Positions 41,108-53,980 are shown, counted from the stretch's first letter. The stretch is 64,000 nucleotides of DNA from Picochlorum sp. 'celeri' (GCA_010909725.1 JAACMV010000018.1:886001-950000), one strand, 5' to 3'. Numbers and translations: made by a program. Notes: generated by a model from the letters alone, not told the origin.

Positions 41108-44100
41108 ATGAGTACCATAAAGCAGAATTATCGTCTAGAGTCAAGATTGGAAGTATTTTACACTGGTGGGGCAGTGCGAACGTCTCGCGACGACAGCAAA
41201 GCGGCATGCGCTTGTCATGACGAGGTCAAGGTACGAAAACAATGCATAATACATGTATATATCGATACATCTTTGTAAATACGAGTCAGAAAGCCGGATA
41301 AAGGCAGAAACGTTTGTTTACTTTCATGCATGTGCATCTCAAGTCGTTGCTTTCTTTTCAGGTTATTGATACAAGCACAGGCAATGTACTACAGACATTT
41401 CAGGGGGTATGTTTGCTCATATATTCATCGAATCGTGCCGACTTAATGCCCTGATGTCTCTGCTTGGTGTGTACAGGATACAGAGCCGGTTACTTCCTTG
41501 GCATGGGGCCCAAATGACGAGTATATGATCATTGCATCGCGGTCTTTGCAACTGCGGGCTTTTTCGGTGGAGACTGGAAGACCTGTTCGAAGTTTCAAGG
41601 TAGGTTTCATGGCAACAGGAATGTATGCCATGTTTGCTAAACTGAATGCTCTGCTTTGCAGGACCATAAAGCGCCTGTCGCTGACATTGCTATCGATGGG
41701 TCACAGACACTGATGGCCACCGCGTCTGCTGATAAGAGTGTAAAAGTATGGGACATTTCAGGTGGTTATTGTACTCACTCATTTACGGGACATAGGTACG
41801 TTTGTTTTCTCAACACTGATACAGGAGCGCAGGGGCAGTGCATGAATTGAGATCAGCAATTGTGTCTGATTTCCATCCTACTACTCAATTGCTGAAGTAT
41901 ACATCATGCTACAGTAAAATACTTCATCTGTACCACGGTTGATACTACCATTTTGAGTTTTTTTGTCAATGTGTGTCAAATATGAAGTGATATTCTTATG
42001 AGACGTATTGTCATTTGTAGGGGTATTGTGCTGTGTTGTATCTTTCATCCGTCTCAATTGCTATTGATATCTGCTGGAGATGATTCTCAAATCAAAATTT
42101 GGGATCTCATCTCCAAAACATGCGTGGCAACCCTGCAGGCCCACTTTTCTGCAGTGACATGTTTATCCATCAGTGAAGATGGGTGGACATTGCTGAGTGG
42201 TGGGCGCGACGGTGTAGTAGTTGTTTGGAATCTGCGAGATTATTCAAAAGTTGCCACGGTACCTGTATATGAAGCGATCGAGTCATTAGTGTCCTTGCCT
42301 AAATCCATGTGCAAGAGTATCAAACTTGCATCTAAGAATGCAGTAGTTTTTGCCACAGGCGGTGAAAAAGGCGTCGTCAGATGCTGGAGATCTGATACAG
42401 CGACATGTGTATCACGTGAATTGGACAACATGCCAGCTCCTGCTGTTGCAGGGAGCATAGTAGAATTGTGTGTGTCACGCTCAAGCGACACACAGTATGC
42501 CCTCACTGCAGCCACTGAGGATTGCAGGCTGTTACATTTGGACATTCATGATATGAGCATAGGTCTATATAGACAGTTTATTGGGAATAATGATGAAGTG
42601 ACTGATGTGCGATTCATTGCTCCTGCCCAGGATGGGCAGTCATCCAGGCTGGCAGTAGCCACAAATAGTGAGCATATTCATGTATTCGATAGTAACACAC
42701 TCAGCTGCATGGATACATTGAGTGGGCATAAGGAAGCTGTGTTGTCATTAGGATACATGAAGACGACGTCAGGAGCTGACTTGCTTGTCTCTGGGAGCAA
42801 AGATACTAGTGTGAGGGTGTGGGATGTTTCTGGTGGGCAGAAACAAAAAGCAGCCTGTATCGCTGTGGGAACAGGTCATGTGAGTGCTGTCACGGCTGTA
42901 GCATTCTCAAACAAACCAGAATCCAAATTTGTAATTTCAGGAGGAGCAGACAAGCTTCTCAGGGCATGGAATGTCCCAGAGCCCTCCAATGATGCGTCAC
43001 CCCAAAGCCTTGCTGCCATTGCTGCGATACCCGCGCATGATAAGGACATCAATGCAGTCTGCGTCGCACCAAATGATATTTTGGTTGCGTCAGCATCTCA
43101 GGATAGGTCGATCAAAGTTTGGAAAATGCCAGACTTGACTCCAGTGACAGTCTTGAGAGGTCACAAAAGGGGTGTATGGTCTATTGCCTTTTCCCCAATA
43201 GATCAGGCTATTGTATCAGCATCTGGTGATAAAACAATAAAATTGTGGAATTTGAAAGATGGCACGTGCCTGCGGACATTCGAAGGACACATTGCATCTG
43301 TCCTGAGGGTTCAAGTTTTATCAGCAGGGACACAACTCATGAGCTCTGGAGCTGATGGGTTGATCAAGTTGTGGAATATACGAACAGCAGAAGCGGTTGC
43401 GACATTCGACGCACATGAGGATAAAGTCTGGTCGCTTGCCCTTGAGGATGATTCAGGTGACATTGCTGCTTCGGGTGGATCAGATGGTAGTATAGCAATT
43501 TGGAAAGACTGTACGGAAGCTGACAATGAGAACGCAGCTAAGGAGGCCGAAAATCTAGCGATCCAGGAGCAGGAACTTCAAAATGCTGTATATGATGGTA
43601 AATGGGAAGAAGCAGCAGCATTAGCAATAGACATGGGGCGTCCTGGACAGCTCTTGGGTGTTGTCAAGAAGGCATTAGAGTACACCGATACGAAGCAGCC
43701 AAACCATATTCTTCGAAGCGTATCCAAATCTCTTGACAATGATCAAGTCAAGAAGACGTTGGAGTATTGCCGTGAATGGAATGCTCATAGCAAGAATTGC
43801 AATGCTGCTCAAGCCATGGTCCATGCCATCCTTCACGAACATCCTCAAGCAGATCTGCTGTCAATGAAAGGCCTCGATGGTATATTAGATGGTATAGAAG
43901 CATATACCAAACGCCATACGTCCAGAATCAATCGCCTCATTCGGTCCTCATATATTGTTGACTTTATCCTGGGGGTCATGGGTGCCTTGGCACCAGCATC
44001 AGAAGCTCCAGCAACACCCATCACGTTTGATGACGTTGACGAAGACGACCGTATCAAAAGAAAAGACACAGAGGAAAAACCGAAGAAAGAAAAGAAAACC

Positions 44101-44127
44101 AGGAAACGAAGGAAAACAGTCATGTAA
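41108..44127 (+). CDS. UTP13: UTP13/TBL3, WD40 subunit of the U3 processome
   Basis: Five exons (41108..41230, 41362..41406, 41477..41599, 41662..41795, 42021..44127) sum to 843 residues with a whole number of codons. The reconstructed N-terminus (FYTGGAVRTS, then SLAWGPNDEYMIIASRSLQLRAF) and about twelve WD repeats ending in W-D/N (VKVWDI, IKIWDL, VRVWDV, IKLWNL) match Utp13/TBL3. The C-terminal Utp13 domain is present as a helical block (ENLAIQEQELQNAVYDGKWEEAAALA, IDMGRPGQLL), followed by a Lys-rich nucleolar-type tail. It belongs to the UTP-B subcomplex that assembles on the 5' ETS of pre-rRNA. This is the most intron-rich gene in the window, with all introns in the 5' third. Confidence 0.93.
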
Positions 44128-44143
44128 TTTACACATTGAGATT

Positions 44144-44663
44144 TTAAGAATCCAACACATCGTTAGCTTCTGACGCCGGCAACTGCAACGTCTCTCTTGG
44201 GACAATACTAGAGTCACTATCCTTTGCTGGTGCAATCAATTTCGGTGCAATACCTTGCGCCACAAGTTCCAAAGGATGGCTTTCCTCAATCAGGTGATTC
44301 TTATACTTCCTGCACACACAGTCAATACAATTCTTTCGCATCTCTAACACCATCCGTATTCCATATCAAATCATACCTATACGTTTCAGATGCCATTGGC
44401 AGCCGCTTGGGTAGATTCTTTGGCGCAGGATCATTCCAATGTCGAAACGTATTGGGCTTATTCCAGTCCCCCCTTGCCCGGTGCAACATGGCCGTGTGTT
44501 TCTTCATTTCTTCCAGCATTTTCACCTGCTCTGGGTCATTTTTATCAATTAATTTCTCAAAATCTGCGATTGTACCATCTAAATCCGTCTCTTGGCCAGA
44601 GACATCGTTTGAGCCATGAGGGGAAGAAGTCAACGAATGCTCTTCCCTTCTCTCGTTATTCAT
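44144..44663 (-). CDS. Small protein of unknown function
   Basis: Exons 44663..44377 and 44309..44144 (67-base intron, GTATGA..GCAG) give 150 residues in phase; start is the first ATG (44663). It is hydrophilic with an early acidic helix (IADFEKLIDKNDPEQVKML) and a helix-like middle (EEMKKHTAMLHRARGDWNKP), then SETYRKYKNHLIEESH across the junction. No transmembrane segment, Cys pair or known motif is seen. It is convergent with UTP13, 16 bases apart. Confidence 0.6.
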
Positions 44664-44889
44664 TCTTTCCACTACTCAGACCTCTATATACATCAGAATA
44701 AATGTATATATGGAAATATCAATGAAAAAAGCCGACCACACGCAGCCATTCGTATCCAAAGCCTGTTGACCAGATTCAACATCCCTCTGAATGCCGGATG
44801 GTGGCACTTTGACGTCTTTCTGTGTAAAAAATCACACAATTACATACGAAGAAAATAATCACAGGTATCTCTAGTGTACAAAGACCTCT

Positions 44890-45590
44890 TCAGAGTGAGT
44901 ATACCACGTTCAGATCCTTTGTTTCGACTCGTTCTTTGCTTCCTTTTGACGTGTTCATTTCAATAGTGTCTTGGTGCTTCTTCGCAAAGTGCCCCATCTG
45001 GTATGCCTGATGTAATTGCTCCAGCCTCCTCTTCTTCTCAAGAGTGATTTCAAGCTTTGTCCTGAGCACGGCATTTTCCACTTGCAGCGTTTCGAATTCA
45101 TTCAAGTTCTTAGAGGCATCCGTCATGGAAGACATGTTGTGTTCAATCATCTCCAGAGCCTGTTTCACCTTATCCGACACGGGAGCACTTTGAGCAGAAG
45201 ACGCCCCACGCGTCGCGGCTGAAAGCTTTTCTTCGACCATGAGCAATGCTTTGCGTGCGCTCGATGGCGCTTGTACTTTTCTTCCTGATGTCTTCAATGC
45301 CTGGCTCTTCTTCTTCTTCGTTTCAACTGTTTTGGCTGGCACTGCCACAGTGCGTAGGAGATGGTTCGACGATGGATCCGACAACTGATTTCTCAATGCG
45401 GCAATATCGTTGCGCAAGGCTGCGACGACAGATGCCTTTGGAGGGATTCTTCCTGGTGAAGTTATAAACTTGAGTTCTTCTTCCTTTTGCAAAAGCTTGT
45501 GGGCTACTGCTTTTACTCGTTCATCAATGCCATTGTCCGCAATGGAATTACTTTCAGCACGACATTGGACGTGTCTCAATGTGGTATTGC
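44890..45590 (-). CDS. Coiled-coil protein of unknown function, 5' exon unresolved
   Basis: The ORF is open from about 45606, but a TGTAG acceptor at 45591-45595 suggests exon 2 begins at 45590 and that an upstream exon supplies the start; I could not place it. About 234 residues are visible: early helix (RVKAVAHKLLQKEEELKF), a VVAALRNDIAALRNQL helix, a basic linker (ETKKKKSQALK), a KALLMVEEKL helix and a long C-terminal coiled coil (NEFETLQVENAVLRTKLEITL split here by charged residues). It resembles no family I can name; centrosome/microtubule or chromatin coiled-coil proteins are possibilities. Confidence 0.5.
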
Positions 45591-45932
45591 CTACATGAAA
45601 ACACACAGTTGTGTATGAGGCTCTGACATGCCAGTATCGTTACAAACTGGCATCAAATCGCACCTCGTGAGTGTATCGCATCTATCGATGAACAATGAAT
45701 TCCTATTTTATGAAAATGGGTGTATGGATGCCTGTAACAAGGCAATGCGCGTCTCTGCGCAGGTGCACATGTCGTTGCAACAGCACGTGCCATGTCTCTC
45801 CCCAATCTTCCCAAAAGATTCCTACGAGGAATGCTCTTTGTTGTATGTTTATTTTACAATACTATCAAGCCTCAGGTAGATCAAATATATGCTAGAATTG
45901 CCGACAATGTCATCATCATCCGATAGATGATT

Positions 45933-48411
45933 CTAGTGCTTTTTGCCAGTGAATTTGTCAGCCCATGCGACCGGGTCTTTGACTTTTATCTCTTTCTTGG
46001 CCTTTGAGGCTATATCTGGACACCCACAGTGAATGAATGCAGCGACAATCTTTGCAGCATGGGAGTCTTTGAGCTTCTTGCATGTTCCTTGCACATGATT
46101 CTTCCACAAGAGTTCTGTAAAGCGTTTTGCAGAGTCGCCATTCTTTTCATTGGACGCGAGGATTATTCTACGAAGGGCTCGGCTTCCATAATAATCTGTT
46201 AAGAGCGTATCGGCAGACTCCAAGACAGCTTTATGAATTGCATCAATGTCCTCAATGCCAGAAAGCTCTTCAAGAAAGTTATTTTCACCCCCGACACATA
46301 ACTCTACCACAATGTCGGATGTGTACTGCTTGCATATATACTGTGAAGATGATGGGCTGACCGTCTTAAAAATTGCTTTCCAAAAGCCCGCTTCTAGGAT
46401 TTCATTTCGTCGTACCGAGTCATCCTTCTTGCTGACACCCAATTGGGTTTCTATGGTTGTCGCCTCACCCCCATCGTCTTCCGGTTCGATTCGTTTAGAG
46501 ATTGTTTTAACAGGTGGTTTCATTATTCGAATAATCTCAGGGGAGAAATATCTTGAACAGTATGGATGGAGAAGCTGCAAGAGAACTTTGTGTGCATGCT
46601 TGTCCTGAACCACTTGTGATATTTCAGACTGCGATATACAAACATGCATAGTTAAAACACATGCAATAGATATATTGTGGGCTATCATGGAAAGAAAATT
46701 CTCTATTCTTTGACTAGGATCCCTCAGACACACACCTTGCCAAAAGGCAAGGCCTGCTCAAAATCGACACTCATCAGCGCAATTGCTCTGTCCGCCCGTC
46801 GACATATTGTCTTCATAGGAATGTCACAAAACAGAATATACATATCAGTATGGACACATACCTCTAACTCGGATATTATAATCTTTCTAAGGAGCGCAGT
46901 ATCATCTGTCACTGAGAGAGCTGTTGCAATTGCCAGCCATCCCCATTCATCCAAGACTGCGGCAAGTACATGTCCCTTGAACGCTCGTATCGCTTTCTTT
47001 CTATCTTTTGCGCTTCCGTAGGCGAGGACCATGCATGCTGCTTCTGCTCCCTCATGTGTATGAATCATGTGCAGTAATGCATCCCCACTAAGTGTTTCTA
47101 CCGAATCTTCAACCAGCGATGATGGAGCAGCCTTCATATACTCGGATATCAAGGTATGGGCTAATTGATTATCTACCAACCCTTTCTCAATCACCGGAGT
47201 AAGAGTGCTCGCAACATGACGAATAATGGCCAATTGTTTCTGACCCTCAACTGCTGACAGCAACTGTGACAGAGATTCAGGTGCACCTTTGGTATTGTTG
47301 AGCGTGCCAGAGTCAAACAAAGCATACTCTTTCCCATAAAATTCTGCCGCCATCATTCTACGCTGCTCCACGTGTGCCACAGAGTACAAATCATCCAGAA
47401 CATGGGTTCCTGCAGGATGCCGTAAAAGCTCTGGAGCCTTACCTTTGAACGCCTTGAAATACACTGCATCACATACAATATATATAGTAATGATACTATT
47501 GCATTGATGATGAAATGTCTCATGTCTTGGAATCTGTGGAATCTAGCAGATGAGGTTCCCAGAATGAAATCATGACGTTCATCTATGCTGGATCATGACC
47601 AAGATGGAATGTGTGGGAATATGCACAACCCCTGGTTTCACATCCAGCACATGACACAAAAATACAATCATATGGCCTCATTAACAATAGTGTGTCTTCA
47701 ACAGAACCAGAGGCATTCGACTCTGGAACGATGATCAGGAAGATAACGCAGTTTTGTAACATCAGCGGCCAGCACGTTGAATACATCGACAACCATACCT
47801 GGCAACTGCGATTTAGGAGCCGTAACAATGAGTTTACTCATAATGAACCTCGCATACGGATTTTTGGAAAGCTCCACCATCCTGGGCAACAATTGCTTTT
47901 GAATAATAATCCTATCATCTTCTGTCCCATGCTTCACGCACGATTGAATAATTCTGGATGCTGTATGCGATGCAGCAAGATCTGCTACTCTGTCTTCACA
48001 CAGGGCTAGTATTTTCGACACCAGCTCTGCTTTCGCATCCTTTGGTGTACTACTCTGTCTCAGCTTTTCCCACAGTGCCGTAGCTTCCTGAATCACATGG
48101 AAATTCTTCTGCCTCTTCGCCTTCCTCTCCAACGTATGCTTTTTCTTTTCTTTTCTTCTACTACCACTGCAAACAACAAGCGATTTGTCTCAGTGCATGT
48201 CTTGCATGCAATACAAAACTCAAAAGCCTACGCACCCTTCGGAAGGATCCACCCCATCGACCCCAGCATGAGAGATTTTTTCATCTTTATTTTTCGATCC
48301 TGTAGCTGATGCATGGCCATTCTTCCCAGCAGGAGAAGTCCCTGTCTGCTTCCTCTTGTTCTTCTTCTTCAACGCTTGACCCGCATCTCCTCCAGCAGAG
48401 CCCATCGTCAT
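45933..48411 (-). CDS. PUM3: PUF6/PUM3-like Pumilio-repeat nucleolar protein
   Basis: Exons: 48411..48236, 48166 to about 47748 or 47730, 47463..46736 (with a possible 51-base in-frame intron 46861..46811) and 46628..45933. The N-terminus is Lys-rich with KKKNKRKQ (nucleolar targeting). PUF-type repeats are visible: DLAASHTASRIIQSCVKHG, NPYARFIMSKLI, LLRHPAGTHVLDDLY, THEGAEAACMVLAYG and DKHAHKVLLQLLHP. The C-terminal part is the CPL domain. Puf6/PUM3 binds RNA and DNA and works in 60S biogenesis and ASH1 mRNA control; the nucleolar role is the likely one here. The donor of exon 2 is not settled: two GT sites fit the phase. Confidence 0.85.
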
Positions 48412-48762
48412 TTCACCTACTGATACGGTATATGCTTGGAATTAAATTAAAACAAGCTGCTCATGTGGCAATAGCCGCGCATGTAGTGGACAGTAGATCA
48501 CAATCGGCTAAAGTCCGTATTTAGAGTATTAAAGATCTTTGTGCCAGTGTTTTTTTTATGGATTTGGGTCATTTTATGCATCGATGCCAGTCGCATATTA
48601 TCTGTAAGAAATTAATTTTACTGTATAAAGTGGATTTGCACCCATCTGAGCATCCGTATCAGTTTCTCAGGGTGTCTATACCTCTTGATGACACATTTGG
48701 ACGTCTTTTCTTTCTAAACTTGCACCTCTACATTGAATCATTTCAAGGAATAGTATAGCATC
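48412..48762. other. Divergent promoter region between PUM3 and U1-70K
   Basis: These 351 bases contain no supported gene. AT-rich, with short ORFs only. Confidence 0.45.
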
Positions 48763-50096
48763 ATGTCTCGGGCATCGGTGGAGATGTTTAAGAAGCGTCA
48801 AGCGTACGTATTTTTTTAATGGTCATGCTTTTCATCTATTTTTTCTTCTCTTCGTCTGTGGTGCTGACTGGTCCTCTTTAATTGTATCACAGGGCTTCTG
48901 CGTTGATTCAAAAGTTAGAACAGAAGAATAGGCCGTCAGAGGCGGTGAGTTTTCATCAGACGGGTATGCCTCCTCATATACTGAGGCTGTTTGAGGCTCG
49001 GCCTGCACCACCGTTCATGGAGAAGCCACGGAGGAAAAAGCCGCTACTGCCATATACTGGTGTATCGAACTACGTGGAGTATTTTTCCGAGCCGGGTACT
49101 GGTGAGCATCGTCCTGAAGGAGACGGTGATGCTCCCAAAGAGGACAGGTTGTTCATCAACCCAGAATTTGCCCTTCAATGTAGGATTGATGGGCTGACGA
49201 GAGTGGAGCGGATGGTGGCGAGGACTCGAGAGAAACAGCGTAAAAATGATGAGATTAATGAAGAGGCGGCCAAGAAGTGGGATCCGAATTCGGATCCGAA
49301 TGTTGAGGGAGATCCTCTGAAGACTCTTTTTGTTGCGCATCTGTCTCAAGATGTATCAGAGAGAAAATTGAGGAGAGAGTTTGAAGAATTTGGTCCCATC
49401 AAGCGTATTCGTGTTGTTCATGATAAATATTCGGGAAAGCCAAAAGGATATGCGTTTATTGAGTTTGAGGAAAAGGAGGATATGAAGGAGGCATACAAAG
49501 TGGCTGATGGTACACGGATTGAGGGCAAACGGTGCCTGGTTGATGTTGAGAGGGGTCGTACTGTTCCAAATTGGAGGCCAAAAAGACTTGGTGGTGGAAA
49601 GGGTGGAATGCATAAAATTGCAACGCTTCCGAGGGATCCGAATAGACAACTGGTTGCAAAGGCAGTGAATGCAGCTTTGGGAGTGGATGTGAAGCCTCCT
49701 GTGCCAGAGTTGGCAAAGACCAAGCAAGCTTCATATGATAGTAGAGGTTCTCGAATGAAACGGGATCGTCATGATGATGGTAGAGGATCATCATACGATC
49801 GCTATGAACCGAGGAGAGGCAGAGGAGGAGAGAGGCCACGCTATCGCGAGGACAGGTATGGCGGCAGATATGGCGGAAGTAGTAGGAGCGGAGATCGATA
49901 CGATGGCCGTCCCCATGACCGATATAGCGACCAATATGATAGAGAATACCGCCATGACTACGATGAGAGGGACACAAGGGCTCCAAAACGAGAGCGAATT
50001 CAATATGATGACCATTATGCTGCAGTGCCACCACCCCAATCATTGGGTGGACCTCCTCCAGCTGCACAAGATGAGCCAGAGGAGGGAGAATTATGA
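48763..50096 (+). CDS. SNRNP70: U1 snRNP 70-kDa protein
   Basis: Exons 48763..48803 and 48893..50096 (89-base intron, GTACGT..ATCACAG) give 414 residues in phase. The U1-70K N-terminal region (LPYTGVSNYVEYF) is followed by a long helix (RVERMVARTREKQRKN) and the RRM with RNP2 (TLFVAHL) and RNP1 (KGYAFIEF) plus RIRVVHDKYSGKPKG. The C-terminus is rich in Arg, Gly, Asp and Tyr (RYGGRYGG, RHDYDERDTR) like metazoan/plant U1-70K tails. It binds stem-loop I of U1 snRNA and helps define 5' splice sites. This is relevant because donors in this genome deviate from GTAAGT. Confidence 0.95.
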
Positions 50097-50115
50097 TTTC
50101 TGCTTTCATATAATA

Positions 50116-51513
50116 TCAACTTGAACTAGATAATGCATTAATCCACATTTCAAGAGTATCTGGATCTCTTCGTTCCGACCCAAACTTGATTGATTCCCCA
50201 GCAGAGCCTGATGCAGGCAGCATGGCAATATGCGGGAATGTCTTGAGCCCAAACCTGCTCTCTGCAAAGTCCCTTTCAATATCCGCCTGGAACTTTGCCA
50301 CTCGAATACCCTTCCTATCTGCTACCCGTGCAGCCAATGCTTCATAATCCTCTTCCATCGCTTTGCAGAACCTGCACCATGGAGCGTACAAGACCACAAG
50401 TGTATCAACGTCTCTTGGGCCATCCAACACACGCTGCAACGCATCTTTACTCAGTGTCTCCACGGCATTACTCTTGAACAAATCTTCCACTTTTTCTTCC
50501 TCTGAAGCCTGATCCACTGCGCCCTGTACAATATTACCACTATGCAGTCCACATTCTTTGGATGAAGAATCCTCCCACCACCAGCGACCTTCTCTCTCAG
50601 CCTGATTTGGAAGCACAGGCCTGGTACATGGTTCACATCCAATGGACACATATCCGCACGTGTGAAGCTCATTTGTTGGTACGCCCATGATTCTTAAAAA
50701 GTTCCACACTTCTGCAGAGGACATATTGGACAGCGGGTTGTACTTGATAAGACTACCAGCCCCACCCTCAAGGCCTTCAAACACTGGATCAACCTCCACA
50801 ACAGGGACACCCTGCCTGGTTCCGGGACTCTGATCCTTTCTCTGTCCAGTAATCCATGCTTTAAGACCCTTCAACTGCTTCCTCAAAGGCCTCACTTTTC
50901 GCACTCGGCAGCATTCTTGATGCCCATCCTCATAGAATGAAAACATCCCTTTGCTTCGAACAAGATCAACAACTTCCTCAGCCTCAGGAAACGTGTATTC
51001 AATACGAATGCCATAATGCTTCTCCACCGCATCAAACAATCGGTATGTCTCCGGATTCAATCTACCAGTATCCAAAGAAAACACTCTATACTGCTTTCCA
51101 GTCAAATGCGCATATTCAATCAATGCCACATCCTCTGCCCCAGAAAATGCAATTGCTACATCTCCCTCAAACGTACTCAACGCATGATCCATGATTTCGA
51201 GAGGTGACTTGCTATCCAAGCTCTCAGCAACCTTTTCCCATGATGCTGATTGATCTTGTGCACTGGAGGCTGCCGTCAGGGTCCTGCTCAAGGAAGCTCT
51301 CCTCAACTTCCGAGACTGGGGCAGCCCCTGCCTTTCCTGTGGACCTCTCCACCGGCCATTCTGCATCACATGAGACTATTTCATTTAATAGTATACGAAT
51401 CGTATGGTTATCAATCAATGCATCAATCGTACAGTCGTTTTCAATGCCATGCGACATGTCGACATTCTTGCCCCAACAGACGCCGTGGATGCCGTCCCAA
51501 TCATGATCGCCAT
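50116..51513 (-). CDS. APR: Adenylyl-sulfate (APS) reductase with C-terminal thioredoxin domain
   Basis: Exons 51513..51433 and 51360..50116 (72-base intron, GTACGA..TGCAG) give 441 residues. Exon 1 is a basic, Ser/Thr/Met-rich plastid leader ([17 protein letters not shown]). The reductase domain has [27 protein letters not shown], the first Cys pair [11 protein letters not shown], and [15 protein letters not shown]; the two CC...CxxC pairs bind a [4Fe-4S] cluster, which distinguishes APS from most PAPS reductases. The C-terminal domain has [11 protein letters not shown] with the thioredoxin WCxxC, serving as a built-in glutaredoxin-like reductant. This fusion is the plant/algal form. It reduces APS to sulfite in plastid sulfur assimilation. 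Confidence 0.96.
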
Positions 51514-52564
51514 CAGATATCCTTTTTGCATCAATATGACATCAAAGAAACAACGCAGTATTCCTGGGATCCATGTGCTGAAATACGATCAATTCATACC
51601 TCTTCAGGGTCGAGGGTCCGCACAGGGCGGTTGGTTGACCGATTGAATTTATCATGCTATTTATAGCCAGTTCGGGTCAAGGTACAAAGTGGATGCTTGC
51701 CGATGGGCTCGTTCTATAATAGGAAAATATGCATGACTCATCTGATAGGTGATTCAATTCCATCTTCTACAAATGTAGCCCTGATGCCTCATCAAGCCAT
51801 TCGATGATCAGTTTTACTGACAAGTTTAAATCTAGGCCAGAGATGCATGTTGATACTTCCAATGTATCTGTCATCTGCATCCGATTGCTTTCATCGGTGT
51901 TGAATTGTACAATATAACGATCAAGATGTATATTGAAGCTCGGATGACTCTATCGTGCCCTAGGATTATCCTCACAGCAAGAGTACTCTCTTGAACAAGG
52001 CATGTCAGTCTGCATACATACATTGTTGCTGGGAAGGGCTAGTACTGCTCACAGTGCCGATTCGCACCTATATGCGACATTTCATGCCAAACGAATATAA
52101 TACTATCGTCAAAGGATTTGCTCCCCTGGAATATGTGTGCGACTATGCAGCTCTTCCATCAAACTACGCCACTACTGGCACAGTCCTGTGGCCGATGTCG
52201 ACACCAATGCCTGGGAAACCAGGCTCAAAAACCAGGAACCAATAAGAAAGAATCACAACAGCCGCGATACGCATCAGCAATCATGAAAACACCTTTATAT
52301 GAAAATTAAATAAGAACTTTAAAAACATTACAATTTGTCTACGTATGACGCTATCTACAGCTCCGAACATGATTGAAGTTGCGGAAGATGATGTCAGCCA
52401 CGTCAGCCGTAAATTCCGCGTGCGTGAGTCCATCCGAAAGCAAGAGGATCTCGCGACCTAACAGCTCATACAAAAAGATATTCGTCGAAAAATTCTCCTA
52501 AAAAATATTATCTTGTACGGATTTCCGCTAGAGACGTCATTTTAAAGCGAACCTAAACCTTGTT
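51514..52564. other. 1-kb gene-free divergent region
   Basis: Between the APR and the Cys-rich gene starts. Short ORFs exist but show no coherent codon or motif signal. AT-rich clusters lie near 52290-52340 and 52480-52520. I see no RNA gene. Confidence 0.4.
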
Positions 52565-53290
52565 ATGATGCTCAGACTAACCGCGCTGGTCGTACTCCTG
52601 TTTTCCGTCGAGTCCCTCGCAGTTTGCTGCAGAAGGAAGGCAAACTTTGGATGCTGTGGCAACGGAGGTTGCAACATATTTTGCTGTGACTGTGACAGGG
52701 GCTGCAACAGAATATGTGAGCAGACCAGCTGCAACACACTGGATTGGTTCAAGTGTGGCGGTGCTCTCACAGCTTGTGCAGGAGTGTGCGGTACCACTGG
52801 AGCATTGACCGGTGGGGCTGCTTGCATCGCCTGCCTGGGGCCTCTCTATGATCAATGCAAAGATTGTTATGCAGGTGCTAGAAGAAGAAGCCTGATGTCC
52901 ACACCGGGGGATCAACCCGACAGTGCGTTTGAGCAGTGCAAAATGGATGCCATGGGCAAGTTTGAGACGGATATTCTGGGAGAGGCTGAGCACCTCCAAG
53001 ACGTGTTTGATTGCCTTGTCAGCGAGTCAGGAGCAACTTCAGCCAAGCTTGATTTCGAACAAACATGTGCAATCCTTGGGTGTAACACGACGGATGACGT
53101 CACCAGGGAGGTATTTGATCTCACTGATGCAAACAAGGACGGTGTCATCACAGCAGATGAGTTTCATTCCACTTTGAATGCAGAACTCGCAGCTGATGTC
53201 GCTGATGCACCATCTAAAGCTTCAATGATGTCCTTTTATGTGGTAATGTGTGCTGCATTTCTTTCCTTTGCAGCCCAGATTGCTTGGTAA
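52565..53290 (+). CDS. Secreted/surface Cys-rich protein with an EF-hand
   Basis: A 241-residue ORF with tandem ATGs at 52565. It opens with a signal peptide (MMLRLTALVVLLFSVESLA), followed by a domain with 18 cysteines in about 85 residues (CCRRKANFGCCGNGGC, CNIFCCDCDRGC, TACAGVCGTTG, ACIACLG) ending at CKDCY. After an Arg-rich GARRRS site comes a helical domain with one canonical EF-hand loop DANKDGVITADE, preceded by CAILGC...VFDLT. The last ~20 residues are hydrophobic (FYVVMCAAFLSF) and could be a GPI signal or membrane anchor. No family is recognised. It may be a Ca-binding extracellular matrix or wall protein. Confidence 0.7.
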   Translation: MMLRLTALVVLLFSVESLAVCCRRKANFGCCGNGGCNIFCCDCDRGCNRICEQTSCNTLDWFKCGGALTACAGVCGTTGALTGGAACIACLGPLYDQCKDCYAGARRRSLMSTPGDQPDSAFEQCKMDAMGKFETDILGEAEHLQDVFDCLVSESGATSAKLDFEQTCAILGCNTTDDVTREVFDLTDANKDGVITADEFHSTLNAELAADVADAPSKASMMSFYVVMCAAFLSFAAQIAW

Positions 53291-53980
53291 ACTTAACAAT
53301 GATGCGATGGCATCTACTGACGATTGATACGAAAGAAGAAGAGTTTTACATGAAGTCGACATGTGTTGTCGATCTGGTGATAATATTTGAATGAATTAAT
53401 ATCAGAAAAAGCGCCGTGAAGAACAAACACCAAGTTCGGTGTTGCGATTTCTGTTGCAACATATAGGGAATAGTGTAACTCACCTCATACCAGTTGAGTA
53501 AGCCTTGCCAGAATATTGCAGAACAGGGAACTCTGAGGAAGAGAATATCAATCCTTGCTGATTTTGAGCTTTGTAATTCTTATTGCTCAGGTACTGGGGC
53601 CCAGTTGTTAATATAACCAGATTTGCCTGCTGTATTGGTCACATGATAGTACATGGGTACTTGATTGCTCTCCTCATTTCCCTATTGTATCATGTAACAT
53701 CCGAGTTGTAAGTCTCCTACCCCGCATGTCTTCCTCAGACCTTGGGAGTTTTACACCCGAAAATTGGTCATGTGAACGAGCAATCTTGACTCTAACGATC
53801 GAAATCAGACGCACGTCTTCCATAAATAGACTATTAAATAACAAAACCCCAATTCGATCCGTAAAAGAAAACTCTAGAAAACTGGGGAGTCCTGAAGCTG
53901 AACAGTCTTCCTCCCAGAGACACATATGTAATTTCACTGTACATGGTACCTCTAAAAACATATCTGAGCGATTCCTAGCG
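53291..53980. other. Intergenic region upstream of DEG
   Basis: 690 bases without a supported gene. The DEG frame is open back to 53726, but the segment 53726-53980 lacks conserved features and is more likely 5' UTR. Confidence 0.5.

Noticed and set aside
53726..53980. N-terminal extension of DEG from the upstream ATG
   Set aside because: The extra 85 residues have no targeting or domain features; the downstream ATG starts a better organelle leader.
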